Positions 47,340 to 58,875 of a DNA stretch of 64,000 nt are shown here, piece after piece. Within the stretch, counting starts at the first letter, position 1. Every line of letters begins with the position of its first letter. A program made the position numbers and the translations under genes. The stretch covers positions 62,001-126,000 of the forward strand of contig NZ_VTFT01000003.1 of assembly GCF_008244685.1 (NCBI RefSeq), written 5' to 3'. Below the pieces are notes generated by a model. That model made no database searches, was not told the origin of the DNA, and saw only the letters and a program-made list of their open reading frames with translations. The stretch comes from Luteimonas viscosa. Its GTDB lineage: Bacteria > Pseudomonadota > Gammaproteobacteria > Xanthomonadales > Xanthomonadaceae.

Positions 47340-47368
47340 GTTTAACATATCCGTAACAATGCGGTCAA
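47340..47368 (-). promoter_or_regulatory. Candidate sigma-70 promoter of the TonB receptor gene
   Basis: On the minus strand TTGACC is followed after 17 bases by TTAAAC. The region is clearly AT-rich against the surrounding DNA. It would give a leader of about 34 bases before the ATG at 47299. The -10 match is only fair. Confidence 0.5.
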
Positions 47369-47455
47369 AGGCCGGAAGTGCATATGGCGATGCGGTTGCC
47401 GCATGAGTGGCCGTCTGGCGTGGCTCCCGGCCCGCTCCGGTAGAATCCGCGCCCC

Positions 47456-49396
<1,941 letters not shown>

Positions 49397-49501
49397 GCCT
49401 GCGCGCCGGCAGGACGGTCGCTGCGACATCGACACGCGTCTCGCGCCGGCCGGGTCACGTCCGGCTTGCGGGCCGTCGATGGCACGGTTACGGTGATCTC
49501 C

Positions 49502-50233
49502 ATGAAAAAGACACTGCGCAACCTGTCGCTCGTCCCGCTCGCGCTGGCCTTGTCCGCATGCGTCTATGTCGGCGATTCCGACGGTGACGGCAATGCCGCC
49601 GCGCAGGCCGATGCCGCGGCGGAAGGCTTCGAGCCCGCGCCGCAGGCGGCCGCCGCCGACGCCGGGTCTGCCTCGGAGCCGGCCGACGCCTTCCTCGCCG
49701 CGCTCGCGACGCACTGCGGACAGGCGTTCGCGGGTCGTATCGTCGCCAACGCGCCGGAGCCGCCGGAACCCGACGCCTTCGAAGGCCAGCGGCTGGTGAT
49801 GCACGTGCGCGGCTGCGACGAGCCTGCCAGGGAACTGCGCGTGCCGTTCCACGTCGGCGACGACCATTCGCGCACCTGGGTTCTCACCCGTACCGGTTCG
49901 GGTCTGCGCCTGAAGCACGACCACCGCCACCAGGACGGCAGCGACGACGCGGTGACGATGTACGGCGGCGACACCGCCAGCGCCGGCACCGCCGTACGCC
50001 AGGAATTCCCGGTCGATGCCGAATCGGTCGCGATGTTCGAGCGGGAGGGTCTCGAGGCCTCGGTCACCAACACCTGGGCGATGGAGATCGAGCCGGGCGA
50101 GCGTTTCGCGTACGAGCTCACGCGCCCCGGTGGTCGAGAGTTCAAGGTCGAGTTCGACCTCGCCACGCCGGTGGACCTGCCGCCGCCACCGTGGGGCAGC
50201 GGGGATCCGGTGGCCTCTTCGCCCGGCGACTGA
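49502..50233 (+). CDS. Putative lipoprotein of unknown function
   Basis: This 243-residue protein was not assigned to a family. It starts MKKTLRNLSLVPLALALSAC, a lipoprotein signal with the lipidated Cys at residue 20. A low-complexity acidic, Ala-rich linker follows to about residue 60, then a domain with TWVLTRTGSGLRLKHDHRHQD, AVTMYGGDTASAG and FAYELTRPGGREFKVEFDLATP. The last part looks beta-rich. It is probably tethered to the outer or inner membrane facing the periplasm. It is a single gene downstream of the ABC-F gene. Confidence 0.75.
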   Translation: MKKTLRNLSLVPLALALSACVYVGDSDGDGNAAAQADAAAEGFEPAPQAAAADAGSASEPADAFLAALATHCGQAFAGRIVANAPEPPEPDAFEGQRLVMHVRGCDEPARELRVPFHVGDDHSRTWVLTRTGSGLRLKHDHRHQDGSDDAVTMYGGDTASAGTAVRQEFPVDAESVAMFEREGLEASVTNTWAMEIEPGERFAYELTRPGGREFKVEFDLATPVDLPPPPWGSGDPVASSPGD

Positions 50234-50535
50234 GCCGCTCGCGCGACTGCGTCGCGCCCAGGTTCACGAGCGCGACCCGCGGTCGCATCCACAGCGCCAC
50301 CGATGCCGGCCGCAGGCCGGGCATGGCCTCGAACCGGACCCGCGCACAATCGCCCGGATCGATCCGGCGCGCATGCCATCGCGGTGCGCGCGATGCGGGT
50401 GCGGCCCGTGGTACGGCGCCACGCGCATTCGCCACGCCGTGCAGTGGGCGGACGGAACCCGGCGTCGCCACGGGACTTGATTTCGCGCGCGCCGGCCCCA
50501 GACTGCGCGCTCGCAACAGACTTCCGTCGCATCCC
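50234..50535. other. Lipoprotein to fmdB gap, no gene seen
   Basis: This 302-base G+C-rich gap contains open frames only because stop codons are rare at this composition. None has a recognisable product or a ribosome binding site. No repeat or promoter was assigned. Confidence 0.45.
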
Positions 50536-50880
50536 ATGCCCATCTACGCCTACCGCTGCGAGCAGTGCGGCCACGCCTTCGACCGCCTGCAGAAGATGTC
50601 CGACCCGGATCCCGAGGCATGCCCCGCCTGCGGCGCGGCGGCGATCAGGCGCGCGCTCACCGCGCCGGCGTTCCGCCTGGCCGGTGGCGGCTGGTACGAG
50701 ACCGACTTCAAGAAGGACGGCGACCGCAAGCGCAACCTGGCCGAGGGCGGCGAGGGTGCGTCGAAACCGGAGGGCGGTGCGGCTGCCGATCCCGCCAAAC
50801 CCGCCGGCGCCGGCAAGCCGGTCGACAAGCCCGCGGCCAAACCGGCTGAAGCACCCGCGGCGAAGGCCGCGGACGCCTGA
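50536..50880 (+). CDS. FmdB-family zinc-ribbon protein
   Basis: This 114-residue protein has an N-terminal FmdB zinc ribbon, MPIYAYRCEQCGHAFDRLQK with Cys8/Cys11 and Cys29/Cys32 in EACPACG. A Lys/Ala/Pro-rich low-complexity tail of about 50 residues follows. FmdB-family proteins are common small regulators or chaperone-like proteins of unknown activity, and in this lineage they often lie just before aspS. Here a sulfatase-like gene on the opposite strand separates the two. The ATG at 50536 starts exactly at the conserved domain; longer frames are not credible. Confidence 0.88.
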   Translation: MPIYAYRCEQCGHAFDRLQKMSDPDPEACPACGAAAIRRALTAPAFRLAGGGWYETDFKKDGDRKRNLAEGGEGASKPEGGAAADPAKPAGAGKPVDKPAAKPAEAPAAKAADA

Positions 50881-51156
50881 GGGCGGTACCGGCTGGCGGT
50901 GGCCGCCGCCGCCGAGCCGGGTCGCGTTCTCGCGATGTCGGCAGGCGCGGCCCCGATGCGGGGCTCGCGCGAGACCTGTTGCTGCGGGACCGGGCGCTCC
51001 TAGCAGGTCCCGGGCGCAGGCGTGGCCGAACCCGTCGATGCCGGCGCACGAGGCGCTGTGCTGCCCGGGCCTTGCGCGCCGACCCGGCAGAACGACCACG
51101 AGCCGTCGGCAAGGCGCAGCCTGCGCGACTTGCCCGAACGCCTCCGGGGCGGCGCG

Positions 51157-53271
51157 TCAGGAGCGCGAGCGGGCGCCCGTCCGCACCATCGCCAGGCTGT
51201 CGAGTTCCATGAACTCGGCCCAGTCCAGCCAGGCGCGGAACTCGAGGTCGTCGATGCCCTGGTCGACGCCGATCCGCAGCCGGATCGGCTGCGACAGGTC
51301 GCGCTCGTCGGGGCGGATCCATTCGCGCGCGACCACGCGGCCGTCCGAGGCGATCGCCTCCAGCCAGAACGCATGGCTCGGCCACTCGCGCGGGCGCAGC
51401 CGCAACTGGTACTCGCCCGAGACCACGGCCGACTCGGCGCCGAGCCAGACCGCGCGGCGCGGGCGTGGGCGCGGGCCAGCCGCGGCCTCGAGCTTCGTGT
51501 CGACGCGCACCCCGCGTTGCAGGTCCGCACCGGCGAACAGCTTGCGATTGTCGTGGGCATCGACCAGCAGCGCGCACCACTCGCCGCGCAGCGTGCTGTC
51601 GTCGAACGCGGTGCAGCGGTCGACGTAGGCGCGCACGTTGGCCGGATCGTCGATGCCGAACTGGCGCGGGGCGTCTTCCATCGTGATCGACCCCAGGCTC
51701 CAGTCGGGGTCGTACTCGATCATCACCGGCGGCTTCACGTGCTGCAGCCCGATCCGCACCTGGTTGCCGTCGACGCGCAGGGTGCGCACGTCGCCGCCGG
51801 TCCACAGTTCGCGCGCGTACGCCAGGTAGGGTGCGAAGCCCGAGCCGTCCCCCGCCAGCGCCGCAGCGCTCGCGCCCGCCGACGCGGCGGGTGCCAGCAG
51901 CGAGCGGCCGAAGCCGAGCGCATCCTGGCCGGGGTCGAGCAGCGAGAGCAGGGTCGCGCCCGTGTCGAGCACCGACCCCGCGACCGTCAGCTGTCGCGGC
52001 TCCAGGCCGGGGGCGAGGAACAGCAGCAGGTTCTCGCGGCGCATGTCCTCGAGCACGTGGCTCAGGTCGTTGGGCATCGCCAGGTGGTCGGAGGCGATCA
52101 CGATCACGGTGTCGTCGCCGTGTGGACTGGCGCGGATGCGCTCGACCAGCCGCGAGACCAGCCGGTCGCTGCACTTGATCGCGTGCAGCAGGCCGATCTC
52201 GCCCAGCGGGCTCTCGTAGCGCTCGTCGCGGCAGGCCGCGGGCAGGTGCCCGGCAGGGTGGTGGGTGTCCATCGTCAGCGTGCTGAGCAGGAACGGCGTG
52301 CCGCTGGCCGAGAGCGCCATGAAGGTGTCGAACGCGTCCTCGAGCAGCACGTCGTCGTGCAGGCCCCAGTTGGAGAAATGCTCCGGCGCGATATCCAGGG
52401 TGCGGTAGTGGTCGAGGTCCCGGACCTCGTCGAAGCCGTGGCGCTCGAGGAAGTTGCCCTTGGCGGCGAAGCCGGCATCGGCGCCGCCGAGGAACACGTT
52501 GCGGTAGCCCTGGGTCCTGAGGTAATCGCCCAGGCAATGCGCGCTGGGCAGGAATTCGCGCATCCTGCCGAGGCTGTTCTCGTCGCCGCGGGCGGTGGTG
52601 AGCGGCACCCCGCACATCGAGGCGACGATGCCGGCGATCGTCCAGCCGGAACCTTCCGGCGAGGCGATGTCGCGGAAGTCCAGGCCCTGGCCCGCGAGCC
52701 GGGATAGGTTGGGCATCAGGCCGGGAAAGACGGACTGGTCGAGATAGGTGCGTTCCAGGCTCTCGACGTAGATCAGGACGATGTTCCTGCGCTGCGCCAG
52801 CGCGCCGACCGGCACCCGGTACTCGGCGGCGACGCGTTCGGCATCCACCGGCGCCAGCTGGCGCTGCAGGCGCTTGGTGTCCGCATACAGCGGGCTGGCG
52901 AGGATCGCGGTCACGAAGAGGGCGGCGAAGGTGGCGGTGACCGCCGGTCCCGGATGCCGGCGACGAAAGCCCGCCAGGCGTCCGCGCAGCGCGCCGACCA
53001 GGACCAGCGGCAAAAGCGACAGCAGCACCAGGCCGGCGAAGCGCAGCAGGTCACCGCTGAAATCCGCCACGCCCGCACCCTCGATCCCGGCCTGGAGGTG
53101 GTACAGGGTCGCCGCGTCGATGCCGTTGCCGCTGAGCCGGTCGACCAGCCACCAGCCGCTCAGCGCGAACAGCAGCAGCGAAAGCAGCGCGGCCTTGGCC
53201 CAGGCCAGCCGATCCGCGGCCACCAGCAGGTAGGCCAGCAGCATCAGCGACAGCAGCAGGATCGTCGACAT
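51157..53271 (-). CDS. OpgB-like phosphoglycerol transferase (sulfatase/LTA-synthase superfamily)
   Basis: This 704-residue inner-membrane enzyme has about four N-terminal membrane segments and a large periplasmic alkaline-phosphatase-fold domain. The metal and nucleophile positions are visible: Glu170 in IYVESLERTYLDQS and the catalytic Thr211 in SGWTIAGIVASMCGVPLT. Later ASDHLAMPNDL completes the metal site. The wording is close to OpgB (MdoB), which moves phosphoglycerol from phosphatidylglycerol to osmoregulated periplasmic glucans. No opgGH genes are nearby. The start at 53271 opens the first membrane segment. It is divergent from aspS. Confidence 0.88.
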   Translation of the reverse strand: MSTILLLSLMLLAYLLVAADRLAWAKAALLSLLLFALSGWWLVDRLSGNGIDAATLYHLQAGIEGAGVADFSGDLLRFAGLVLLSLLPLVLVGALRGRLAGFRRRHPGPAVTATFAALFVTAILASPLYADTKRLQRQLAPVDAERVAAEYRVPVGALAQRRNIVLIYVESLERTYLDQSVFPGLMPNLSRLAGQGLDFRDIASPEGSGWTIAGIVASMCGVPLTTARGDENSLGRMREFLPSAHCLGDYLRTQGYRNVFLGGADAGFAAKGNFLERHGFDEVRDLDHYRTLDIAPEHFSNWGLHDDVLLEDAFDTFMALSASGTPFLLSTLTMDTHHPAGHLPAACRDERYESPLGEIGLLHAIKCSDRLVSRLVERIRASPHGDDTVIVIASDHLAMPNDLSHVLEDMRRENLLLFLAPGLEPRQLTVAGSVLDTGATLLSLLDPGQDALGFGRSLLAPAASAGASAAALAGDGSGFAPYLAYARELWTGGDVRTLRVDGNQVRIGLQHVKPPVMIEYDPDWSLGSITMEDAPRQFGIDDPANVRAYVDRCTAFDDSTLRGEWCALLVDAHDNRKLFAGADLQRGVRVDTKLEAAAGPRPRPRRAVWLGAESAVVSGEYQLRLRPREWPSHAFWLEAIASDGRVVAREWIRPDERDLSQPIRLRIGVDQGIDDLEFRAWLDWAEFMELDSLAMVRTGARSRS

Positions 53272-53492
53272 GCGGCGCGGGTCTCGTGCTTGGCGGAGGA
53301 AGGGCCCGGTAACGCTGTCGCCCATGCAGCGACCGTATTGACACGTTGCTGTCATATTGCTGAACCGGGCGTCGACGGGGCCATGCAGGTCGGAATCCGC
53401 GGCGGGCGGCTGGCCGGGCCTGCGCCTGCCAAACCGTCTAAACTTGCCGGTTTGCCGGCCTGGCCGGCCCGTTTTCCTGGAGTTGGCGTTCC

Positions 53493-55253
53493 ATGCGTAC
53501 CCATTTCTGCGGCCTGGTCGACGAGGCCCTGGTCGGACAGACCGTGACCCTGTGCGGCTGGGCGGACGTCGCCCGCAACCTGGGCGGCGTGTGCTTCATC
53601 GACCTGCGCGACCACGAGGGCATCGTCCAGGTGGTCGCCGAGCCCTCCCAGGCCGACGGCAACGCCGCGGTCGTGGCCGCGGCCGAAAAGGTGGGCTACG
53701 AGGACTGCCTGCGCATCACCGGCAGCGTGCGCCGCAGGCAGTCGGTGAACGCGAAGATCCGCACCGGCCAGGTGGAAGTGGTGGCCGAGCGCATCGAGGT
53801 GCTGAACAAGGCCGAGCCGCTGCCGTTCCACCACCACGAGAACCCCGGCGAGGAGACGCGGCTCACCTACCGCTACCTCGACCTGCGCCATCCGGAGATG
53901 CAGCGCCGCATGCGCACGCGCACGAAGCTGGTCAGCGCGCTGCGCCACTGGCTCGACGCGCGCGGCTTCCAGGACATCGAGACCCCGATCCTGACCAAGG
54001 CCACGCCCGAGGGCGCGCGCGACTTCCTGGTGCCGGCGCGCATGCATCCCGGCGAGTTCTACGCGCTGCCGCAAAGCCCGCAGCTGTTCAAGCAGATCCT
54101 GATGATGGCCGGCTTCGACCGCTACTACCAGATCGCGCGCTGCTTCCGCGACGAAGCCCTGCGCGCCGACCGCCAGCTGGAATTCACACAGCTCGACATG
54201 GAGTTCGCCTGGGTGTCCGAGCGCGACGTGCAGGACACGGTCGAGGCGATGATCCGCGACGTGTTCCGCGAGGTGGCCGATGTCGAACTGGCGGCCGAAT
54301 TCCCGCGCATGAGCTACGCCGAGGCGATGCGGCGCTATGGCTCGGACAAGCCGGACCTGCGCATCGCGCTGGAACTGGTCGACGTGGCGGAGCTGGTGAA
54401 GGACAGCGACTTCGCGGTGTTCAAGGGGCCGGCCAACGACGCCGCAGGGCGCGTCGCGGCGCTGCGCATCCCGGGCGGCGCCTCGCTCTCGCGCAAGCAG
54501 ATCGACGAATACGCCGCGCATGCCGGCAAGTACGGCGCGAAGGGTCTGGCCTACATCAAGATCGCAGAGACCGGCGAGGTGTCCTCGCCGATCCAGAAGT
54601 TCTTCGACGAGGGCGCGTTCGCAGCCCTGGTGGCGCGCGTGGGCGCCGGCAACGGCGACATCGTGTTCTTCGGCGCCGGAAAGTACTCGACCGTCAGTGA
54701 TTTCATGGGCGCGGTGCGCCTCAAGGCCGGCAGGGACTTCGGCCTGGTCAACGATGGCTGGGCGCCGCTGTGGGTCACCGATTTCCCGATGTTCGAATGG
54801 GACGAGGAGGCGCAGCGCTACGTGGCCCTGCACCATCCGTTCACCGCTCCGGCGGTGGACGACGAGGCCCAGTTGCGCGCGGACGCGGCGACCGCCGTGT
54901 CGCGCGGCTACGACATGGTGCTCAACGGCAACGAGATCGGCGGCGGTTCGATCCGCATCCACCGCTCCTCGATGCAGTCGGCGGTGTTCGAACTGCTCGG
55001 CATCGGCAGGGAGGAAGCGGAACTGAAGTTCGGCTTCCTGCTCGATGCGCTCAGGTACGGCGCGCCGCCGCACGGCGGCATCGCCTTCGGCATCGACCGC
55101 ATCGCCGCGCTGATGGCGGGCACCGACTCGATCCGCGATGTGATCGCGTTTCCCAAGACCACCTCCGCGCAATGCCTGATGACCGGTGCACCGTCGCCGG
55201 TGCCGGACGCGCAACTGGCGGAAGTGCACATCCAGGTCCGACCGAAGGGCTAG
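53493..55253 (+). CDS. aspS: Aspartyl-tRNA synthetase
   Basis: This class IIb synthetase charges tRNA-Asp. The 586-residue bacterial form has the N-terminal OB-fold anticodon-binding domain ([20 protein letters not shown]), class II motif 1 region ([20 protein letters not shown]), motif 2 ([28 protein letters not shown]) and the inserted GAD domain. Motif 3 ends [16 protein letters not shown]. Length is typical of the bacterial enzyme. Whether it is discriminating or non-discriminating (also charging tRNA-Asn) cannot be told from sequence alone. It has its own leader divergent from the OpgB-like gene. Confidence 0.98.
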   Translation: MRTHFCGLVDEALVGQTVTLCGWADVARNLGGVCFIDLRDHEGIVQVVAEPSQADGNAAVVAAAEKVGYEDCLRITGSVRRRQSVNAKIRTGQVEVVAERIEVLNKAEPLPFHHHENPGEETRLTYRYLDLRHPEMQRRMRTRTKLVSALRHWLDARGFQDIETPILTKATPEGARDFLVPARMHPGEFYALPQSPQLFKQILMMAGFDRYYQIARCFRDEALRADRQLEFTQLDMEFAWVSERDVQDTVEAMIRDVFREVADVELAAEFPRMSYAEAMRRYGSDKPDLRIALELVDVAELVKDSDFAVFKGPANDAAGRVAALRIPGGASLSRKQIDEYAAHAGKYGAKGLAYIKIAETGEVSSPIQKFFDEGAFAALVARVGAGNGDIVFFGAGKYSTVSDFMGAVRLKAGRDFGLVNDGWAPLWVTDFPMFEWDEEAQRYVALHHPFTAPAVDDEAQLRADAATAVSRGYDMVLNGNEIGGGSIRIHRSSMQSAVFELLGIGREEAELKFGFLLDALRYGAPPHGGIAFGIDRIAALMAGTDSIRDVIAFPKTTSAQCLMTGAPSPVPDAQLAEVHIQVRPKG

Positions 55254-55291
55254 CGGGCGATGGCTGGCCGTCGCCGACTCGACTCCTCCCA

Positions 55292-55415
55292 GACCCCTCC
55301 GCGGGCGGGGGAGGGAGCGCAGCGCACCGCCCGGTGTGCGCTTCACCGGGCGAGGCAGACGGCGCGCGCGTCGGGCCTCGAGCGGTACCCCCTCCTCCGC
55401 GTGCGGGGGAGGGCC
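55292..55415. repeat. Pair of CCTCCGC-type palindromes between aspS and the acetyltransferase gene
   Basis: Two hairpins, ACCCCTCCGCGGGCGGGGGAGGG near 55292-55315 and CCCCCTCCTCCGC-GT-GCGGGGGAGGG near 55388-55414, flank about 75 bases. The right part ends GGCCGGGGTGG, as family A copies end with GGGGTGAGGG. This looks like a diverged family A element. Confidence 0.65.
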
Positions 55416-55432
55416 GGGGTGGTGGCGGCCGG

Positions 55433-55951
55433 ATGAGCGTCGCCATCCGCCGCGCCACCGTCGAAGACGCCGCGACCCTCTCGACGCTCGCCGCGCGCAC
55501 CTTCACCGAAACCTTCGGCCACCTGTATCCGCCGGAGGATCTGGCCACTTTCCTGGGCGACGCCTACGCGGTGGAGAAGCAGCGCATCATCCTTTCGCAC
55601 CCGGACTATGCGGTGTGGCTGCTGGAACGCGACGGCGAGGCGATCGGCCATGTCGCCGCCGGCCCCTGTGGCCTGCCGCACCCGGAGGTCGCGCCCGGGG
55701 ACGGCGAGATCAAGCGTCTCTACCTCGTGCGCGGGACCCAGGGCGGCGGGTACGGCCGCCGGCTGATGGATGCGGCGATGGACTGGCTGCTGCGCGAGGG
55801 GCCGCGGACGCTGTGGGTCGGGGTCTGGTCGGACAACCTCGGCGCGCAGCGCTTCTACGCACGTTACGGCTTCGACAAGGTCGGCGAATACCTGTTCCAG
55901 GTCGGCGCGACCCGGGACCTGGAATTCATCCTGCGTCGGCCGGCCGGGTAG
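55433..55951 (+). CDS. GNAT-family N-acetyltransferase
   Basis: This 172-residue acetyltransferase has SVAIRRATVEDAATLSTLAARTFTETFGHLYPPEDL at the start, the acetyl-CoA loop IKRLYLVRGTQGGGYGRRLMDAAMDWLL near residues 86-120, and WVGVWSDNLGAQRFYARYGFDKVGEY near the end. The A-x-R-T-F-x-E-T-F opening is typical of the PaiA-like subgroup that includes polyamine acetyltransferases, but substrate assignment is not secure. The ATG at 55433 directly follows a diverged palindromic repeat. Confidence 0.9.
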   Translation: MSVAIRRATVEDAATLSTLAARTFTETFGHLYPPEDLATFLGDAYAVEKQRIILSHPDYAVWLLERDGEAIGHVAAGPCGLPHPEVAPGDGEIKRLYLVRGTQGGGYGRRLMDAAMDWLLREGPRTLWVGVWSDNLGAQRFYARYGFDKVGEYLFQVGATRDLEFILRRPAG

Positions 55952-56084
55952 GGCGCTGGCAGCGCGGGTATTGCCGCCCGCACCGATGCCGGAAGGCGGC
56001 CGGCTCGGGGACCCGGCCAGGAGCACGCGCAGGCGCGCGGGGTGCCGACTTGCGCAATCCCCGCGGCCACGGCCCAATCCGCGC

Positions 56085-56771
56085 ATGGCATCGCGTCGAG
56101 ACCCCGCCCCCGCCCCTCCGGCTGCCTCCGCGTCATCGCCGCGTCCGGTGCTGCTGATCCACGGCATCTGGAACGCCGGCTTCTGGCTCTCCCCGCTGGC
56201 GGCGAAGCTGCGCGCGGCCGGGTTCGCGCCGCGCATCTGGGCCTACGACAGCGTGCGCGGTGGCGGCGCTGCCGCCGCGCGGGCGCTGGTGGAGCGGCTG
56301 CGCGACGGGCCCGAAACCGACATCGTGGGCCACAGCCTCGGTGGACTGGTGGCGCTGGAGGCCCTGCGTCTCGATCCTGGACTCCCGGTACGGCGGGTGG
56401 TCTGCCTCGGCTCGCCGCTGCGAGGCAGCGGCACCGCGCGCGCACTGGGGGCGCGACGCTGGGGTCCGCCGATCCTCGGCCGCAGCGCCGACCTGCTGCT
56501 GCGCGGTTTCGAACACTGGGACGGGCCGGCCGAGGTGGGCGTGGTCGCCGGCTGCGTGCCGCGGGGGTTGGGCCGCTTCCTGGCGGCGGTGGATCGCGCC
56601 TCCGACGGCACCGTCGGCATCGCCGAGACGCAACTGCCGGGCGTGTGCGACCACTGCCTGGTCGACTGCAGCCATACCGGCCTGGTGCTGTCCGCGGATG
56701 CCGCTCGCCAGGCCGCGGCGTTCCTGCGCAGCGGGCGCTTCGAGCATGCCGGCGGGCCGCAAAACGTATAA
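56085..56771 (+). CDS. Alpha/beta-hydrolase, lipase/esterase-like
   Basis: This 228-residue alpha/beta-fold hydrolase shows [21 protein letters not shown] (oxyanion HG motif near residue 25), nucleophile elbow [16 protein letters not shown] with Ser near residue 85, and a late [16 protein letters not shown] segment with the probable catalytic His. It resembles short lipases and PGAP1-like proteins without a signal peptide. The first 20 residues are an Ala/Pro-rich extension, and the true start could be later. The yebC gene follows after 32 bases, but its promoter-like AT-rich spacer suggests separate expression. Confidence 0.82.
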   Translation: MASRRDPAPAPPAASASSPRPVLLIHGIWNAGFWLSPLAAKLRAAGFAPRIWAYDSVRGGGAAAARALVERLRDGPETDIVGHSLGGLVALEALRLDPGLPVRRVVCLGSPLRGSGTARALGARRWGPPILGRSADLLLRGFEHWDGPAEVGVVAGCVPRGLGRFLAAVDRASDGTVGIAETQLPGVCDHCLVDCSHTGLVLSADAARQAAAFLRSGRFEHAGGPQNV

Positions 56772-56803
56772 TCCGCGGTTTCCGCACGAGACCAGCTGCA
56801 GCC

Positions 56804-57526
56804 ATGGGACGCGGTCCTTCCATCGAAGCACGCAAGAACGCCGTCGACGCGCAGCGCGGCAAGATCTTCACCAAGATCATCCGCGAGATCGGCGTCGCCG
56901 CCCGCGCCGGCGGCGGCGATCCCGGCGGCAACCCGCGCCTGCGCGCGGCGATCGACAAGGGCCTGTCGGTCAACATGTCCAAGGACGTGATCGAGCGGGC
57001 GATCAGGAAGGCGACGGGCGAGCTGGAAGGCGTCGAATACGAGGAGATCCGCTACGAGGGCTATGCGCCGGGCGGCGTCGCGGTGATCGTCGACTGCCTC
57101 ACCGACAACCGCGTGCGCACCGTGGCCGACGTGCGCCATGCCTTCGGCAAGTTCGGCGGCAACCTGGGCACCGAGGGCTCGGTGGCCTTCATGTTCCGCA
57201 AGCTGGGCGTGCTGTCCTACGGCGCCGGCGCGGACGAGGAGAAGATCACCGATGCCGCGATCGAGGCCGGCGCCGAAGACATCGCGGTCTATCCCGAGGA
57301 CGGCGCCATCGACGTGCTCACCAGTCCCGACGCCTTCGAGGCGGTGAAGCAGGCGATGGCGGACGCGGGGCTGGCGCCGGACCTGGCCGAAATCACGATG
57401 CGCGCCGACAACGACGTCGCGGTCGACGGCGAGGCCGCGCAGCAGGTGGTGAAGCTGCTGCGCTGGCTGGAGGAACTCGACGACGTGCAGAACGTCTACT
57501 CGAACGCCGAGTTGAGTGATTGGTGA
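56804..57526 (+). CDS. yebC: YebC/PmpR-family DNA-binding transcriptional regulator
   Basis: This 240-residue TACO1/YebC protein starts with the conserved [36 protein letters not shown] and contains [50 protein letters not shown] and [16 protein letters not shown]. Family members act as regulators and, in recent work, in relieving ribosome stalling. The usual partner in this position is the ruvCA operon, which follows. The last three codons and the stop (Ser-Asp-Trp-stop) lie in a GTGATTGG-type repeat, so the native C-terminus appears to have been replaced. Confidence 0.94.
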   Translation: MGRGPSIEARKNAVDAQRGKIFTKIIREIGVAARAGGGDPGGNPRLRAAIDKGLSVNMSKDVIERAIRKATGELEGVEYEEIRYEGYAPGGVAVIVDCLTDNRVRTVADVRHAFGKFGGNLGTEGSVAFMFRKLGVLSYGAGADEEKITDAAIEAGAEDIAVYPEDGAIDVLTSPDAFEAVKQAMADAGLAPDLAEITMRADNDVAVDGEAAQQVVKLLRWLEELDDVQNVYSNAELSDW

Positions 57527-57600
57527 TTCGTGATTGGTGATTCGAAGAATCCGGGACATGGCGTCATCGGCTCGAATCCCGAATCCCCAATCCCGACTCC
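57514..57600. repeat. GATT-type short repeat between yebC and ruvC (family D)
   Basis: Tandem GTGATTGGTGATTCG units run from the last yebC codons to about 57545. Inverted-type units ending GAATCCCCAATCCCGACTCC follow up to 57600, 10 bases before the ruvC start. The two halves are separated by about 30 unique bases, the same layout as the copies at 48407 and 58139. Confidence 0.88.
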
Positions 57601-57609
57601 CGGCTTCCC

Positions 57610-58131
57610 ATGACCCGCATCCTCGGCATCGATCCAGGCTCGCAGCGCACCGGTGTCGGGATCATCGACGTCGACGAGGCCGGGCGGGCGACGCACGTGT
57701 TCAACGGCGCCCTGCTGCTGCTGGGCGACGGCGATTTCCCGGCGCGGCTGCGGCGGCTGCTGCTCGGGCTGGCCGAGGTGATCGAGACCTGGCAGCCGCA
57801 GGAAGTCGCGATCGAGCGCGTGTTCCTGGCGCGCAATCCGGATTCCGCGCTGAAGCTGGGCCAGGCCCGTGGCGCGGCGATCAGCGCGGTGGTGCTGCGC
57901 GACCTGCCGGTGCACGAGTACGCGGCCAAGGAAGTGAAGCTGGCGCTGGTGGGCCGGGGCGGGGCGGACAAGACGCAGGTCCAGCACATGGTCGGAATCA
58001 TGCTGAACCTGCACGGCAAGCTTCAGGCCGACGCCGCCGACGCGCTGGCGATCGCCATCACCCACGCGCACGTGCGCGCCACAGCGAAGCGCCTCGGCGT
58101 CAGCACCCAGCAGGCCTGGAGCAGGAAGTGA
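57610..58131 (+). CDS. ruvC: Holliday-junction endonuclease RuvC
   Basis: RuvC cuts Holliday junctions resolved by RuvAB. The 173-residue product has the RNase H-like active site: Asp in [14 protein letters not shown], Glu in [22 protein letters not shown], and the C-terminal Asp pair in [14 protein letters not shown]. Length is standard. It is the first gene of a ruvC-ruvA pair; ruvB is not in this window, with kup following ruvA instead. Confidence 0.97.
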   Translation: MTRILGIDPGSQRTGVGIIDVDEAGRATHVFNGALLLLGDGDFPARLRRLLLGLAEVIETWQPQEVAIERVFLARNPDSALKLGQARGAAISAVVLRDLPVHEYAAKEVKLALVGRGGADKTQVQHMVGIMLNLHGKLQADAADALAIAITHAHVRATAKRLGVSTQQAWSRK

Positions 58132-58138
58132 TGGGAGC

Positions 58139-58237
58139 CGTGATTCGTGATTGGTTGCTGGCAATTCGAAGAAGCGGGCCACGGAGGGACCGGTCTCCCC
58201 GCCTTCGCGAATCACCAACCACCAATCACCAATCACC
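58139..58237. repeat. GATT-type short repeat between ruvC and ruvA (family D)
   Basis: Left arm units GTGATTCGTGATTGGTTGC are mirrored by the right arm CGAATCACCAACCACCAATC followed by ACCAATCAC, so the whole forms a long imperfect inverted repeat about 99 bases across. It starts just after the ruvC stop and ends 19 bases before the ruvA start, within the operon. Confidence 0.9.
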
Positions 58238-58255
58238 TGCCCGGAGGGCACAGCC

Positions 58256-58843
58256 ATGATCGGTCGCCTCAAGGGCCTCCTCGTGCACAAGCAGCCGCCG
58301 TGGCTGGTGGTGGACGTGCATGGCGTGGGCTACGAGCTCGAGGCGCCGATGAGCACGTTCTACGACCTGCCCGAGGCCGGGCGCGAGGTGGCGCTGTTCA
58401 CCCACTACGCGCAGAAGGAGGACAGCGTGTCGCTGTACGGCTTCCTCACCGACGCCGAGCGACGCCTGTTCCGCGACGTGCAGAAAGTCAGCGGGATCGG
58501 CGCGAAGATCGCGCTGGCGGTGCTCTCGGGCGTGGCGGTCGGCGAGTTCGCGAGGCTGGTGCAGACGGGCGACGTCGCCGCGCTGACCCGCATCCCCGGG
58601 ATCGGCAAGAAGACCGCCGAGCGCATGGTGGTGGAACTGCGCGATCGCGCGGCCGATCTCGCCGCCGGCGCGCTGCCGATGCCCGCCAGCGGCCCCGCCG
58701 ACCCGTTGTCCGAGGCGATCGTGGCCCTGCAGCAGCTGGGCTACAAGCCCGTGGAGGCGCAGAGGATGGCCAAATCGGCCGCTTCAGACGGTGATCGGGC
58801 TGAAATCATCATCCGCAAAGCGTTACAGTCCGCGCTTCGCTGA
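58256..58843 (+). CDS. ruvA: Holliday-junction DNA-binding protein RuvA
   Basis: RuvA binds the Holliday junction and loads RuvB. The 195-residue product has the OB fold ([34 protein letters not shown]), two helix-hairpin-helix motifs ([15 protein letters not shown] and [16 protein letters not shown]) and the C-terminal RuvB-binding three-helix domain ([20 protein letters not shown]). CCGGAGGGC precedes the ATG at 58256. The longer frame upstream runs through a GATT-type repeat and is not real. Confidence 0.97.
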   Translation: MIGRLKGLLVHKQPPWLVVDVHGVGYELEAPMSTFYDLPEAGREVALFTHYAQKEDSVSLYGFLTDAERRLFRDVQKVSGIGAKIALAVLSGVAVGEFARLVQTGDVAALTRIPGIGKKTAERMVVELRDRAADLAAGALPMPASGPADPLSEAIVALQQLGYKPVEAQRMAKSAASDGDRAEIIIRKALQSALR

Positions 58844-58875
58844 CAGCCCCCACTGTCGCCGGATCCTCCACGAGC

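Noticed and set aside
57514..58237. GATT-type repeats considered as a CRISPR array
   Set aside because: The units are short, adjoining and inverted at the ends with no regular unique spacers or cas genes.
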